Below the pieces are notes generated by a model. That model had not been told where the DNA came from, did not search any database, and worked only from the letters and a program-made list of their open reading frames with translations. From UBA1258 sp963643225 (GTDB taxonomy: Bacteria; Bacillota; Clostridia; Lachnospirales; Lachnospiraceae): DNA of 23,494 nt. The stretch covers positions 1 through 23,494 of the forward strand of contig CAVIIX010000027.1 in the NCBI GenBank assembly GCA_963643225.1, read 5' to 3'. Both the position numbers and the translations under genes were made by a program. Shown here one piece after another: positions 23,221 to 23,494 of the stretch; within the stretch, counting starts at the first letter, position 1, and every line of letters starts with the position of its first letter.

Positions 23221-23249
23221 ATTTTACATAATGAAAGGTAAGTTGACAA
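23221..23249 (-). promoter_or_regulatory. Predicted promoter of the EF-G-like gene
   Basis: On the minus strand TTGTCA (23249-23244) and TAAAAT (23226-23221) are 17 bases apart, giving a leader of about 80 bases before the ATG at 23133. Confidence 0.6.
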
Positions 23250-23366
23250 GTGAATTGTTTAATATTTCGCAAAATTTTCAAAATATTTTTTTGTATAAAT
23301 CAGAAAATTATGACAATTATATTATTGCATTAAAAGAGAGTTTCTCAGTGCGATTCCCGCAAAGCG

Positions 23367-23407
23367 TTTTTTTCGTATAAGAAACGAAGTTTCTTATACG
23401 AAAAAAA
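23367..23407. repeat. Perfect inverted repeat, 19-base arms, 3-base spacer
   Basis: TTTTTTTCGTATAAGAAAC at 23367-23385 is the exact reverse complement of 23389-23407, with GAA between. It sits in the 361-base stretch 23134-23494, which holds no supported gene and otherwise contains the EF-G-like promoter, an AT-rich spacer (23250-23366), a terminator and repeat copy 3. Confidence 0.9.
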
Positions 23408-23429
23408 GCGGCTTAAAAAGCCGCTTTTT
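23401..23429. terminator. Bidirectional terminator-like hairpin
   Basis: GCGGCTT-AAA-AAGCCGC at 23408-23424 is flanked by seven A and five T residues, so both strands show a stem followed by a T run. On the minus strand it could end a gene entering from beyond the right edge. Its A run is shared with the 19-base inverted repeat. Confidence 0.7.
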
Positions 23430-23494
23430 ATAAAAGTTTAAGAAAACCCACTGCCTTTAGGCAGTGGGTGCTCTTGAACGAGGTGCTGGGTTAC
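23428..23494 (-). repeat. Dispersed hairpin-rich repeat, copy 3, cut by the window edge
   Basis: The reverse complement reads GTAACCCAGCACCTCGTTC, AAGAGCACCCACTGCC, TAAA, GGCAGTGGGTTTTCTTAAAC and TTTTATAAA, matching the right half of copy 2 almost exactly. The element points its right end into the window, so its left part, and any full-length gene belonging to it, would lie beyond 23494. Confidence 0.8.

Overview
The window looks like chromosomal DNA from a low-GC, anaerobic Firmicute, most likely a gut or rumen member of the Lachnospiraceae. This rests on gene content: the redox repressor Rex, an HMGL-type (probably Re-face) citrate synthase beside an NADP-type isocitrate dehydrogenase, BspA-like leucine-rich surface proteins with SPxTG sorting signals next to a class B sortase, and a cytoplasmic GH51 arabinofuranosidase. 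The family assignment is inference; no rRNA is present. Every convincing gene is on the minus strand, so transcription runs from high to low coordinates.

Right to left: (1) 23494-18583 holds an intergenic stretch with a dispersed repeat, a perfect 19-bp-arm palindrome and a terminator, then an EF-G paralogue with an unusual G4 motif, a GH51 arabinofuranosidase and a stand-alone Hpt phosphotransfer protein ending in a strong terminator. (2) 18502-9411 is a surface-protein operon: class B sortase with an unusual N-terminal cytoplasmic region, then two large secreted LRR proteins ending in SPKTG and SPDTG signals, closed by a hairpin terminator. The last codons of the second LRR gene come from a dispersed repeat. 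(3) 9392-5976 is a compact operon of citrate synthase, FCD-type GntR regulator and isocitrate dehydrogenase, with translational overlaps, a consensus promoter whose -10 lies in the palindrome ATTGTATACAAT (a likely GntR operator), and a terminator. It should feed carbon to 2-oxoglutarate and glutamate. (4) 5758-1 starts with rex, whose consensus promoter overlaps a Rex-box-like sequence, followed by a coiled-coil protein of unknown function, a CBS/CorC protein with its own promoter, a YebC regulator, an O-acetylhomoserine sulfhydrylase-type PLP enzyme, a membrane-anchored family 2 glycosyltransferase and the start of a multi-spanning membrane protein cut by the window edge.

The least explained feature is a roughly 150-bp repeat present at about 5806-5964 and 9466-9616 (plus orientation) and entering again at 23428-23494 (minus orientation, cut by the window end). 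It has a chain of strong hairpins and an open frame whose stop codon falls in the last hairpin loop. It resembles the 3' end of a tnpB-type gene with its right end and possible omega-RNA scaffold. This identification is a hypothesis; the repeat itself is directly visible.
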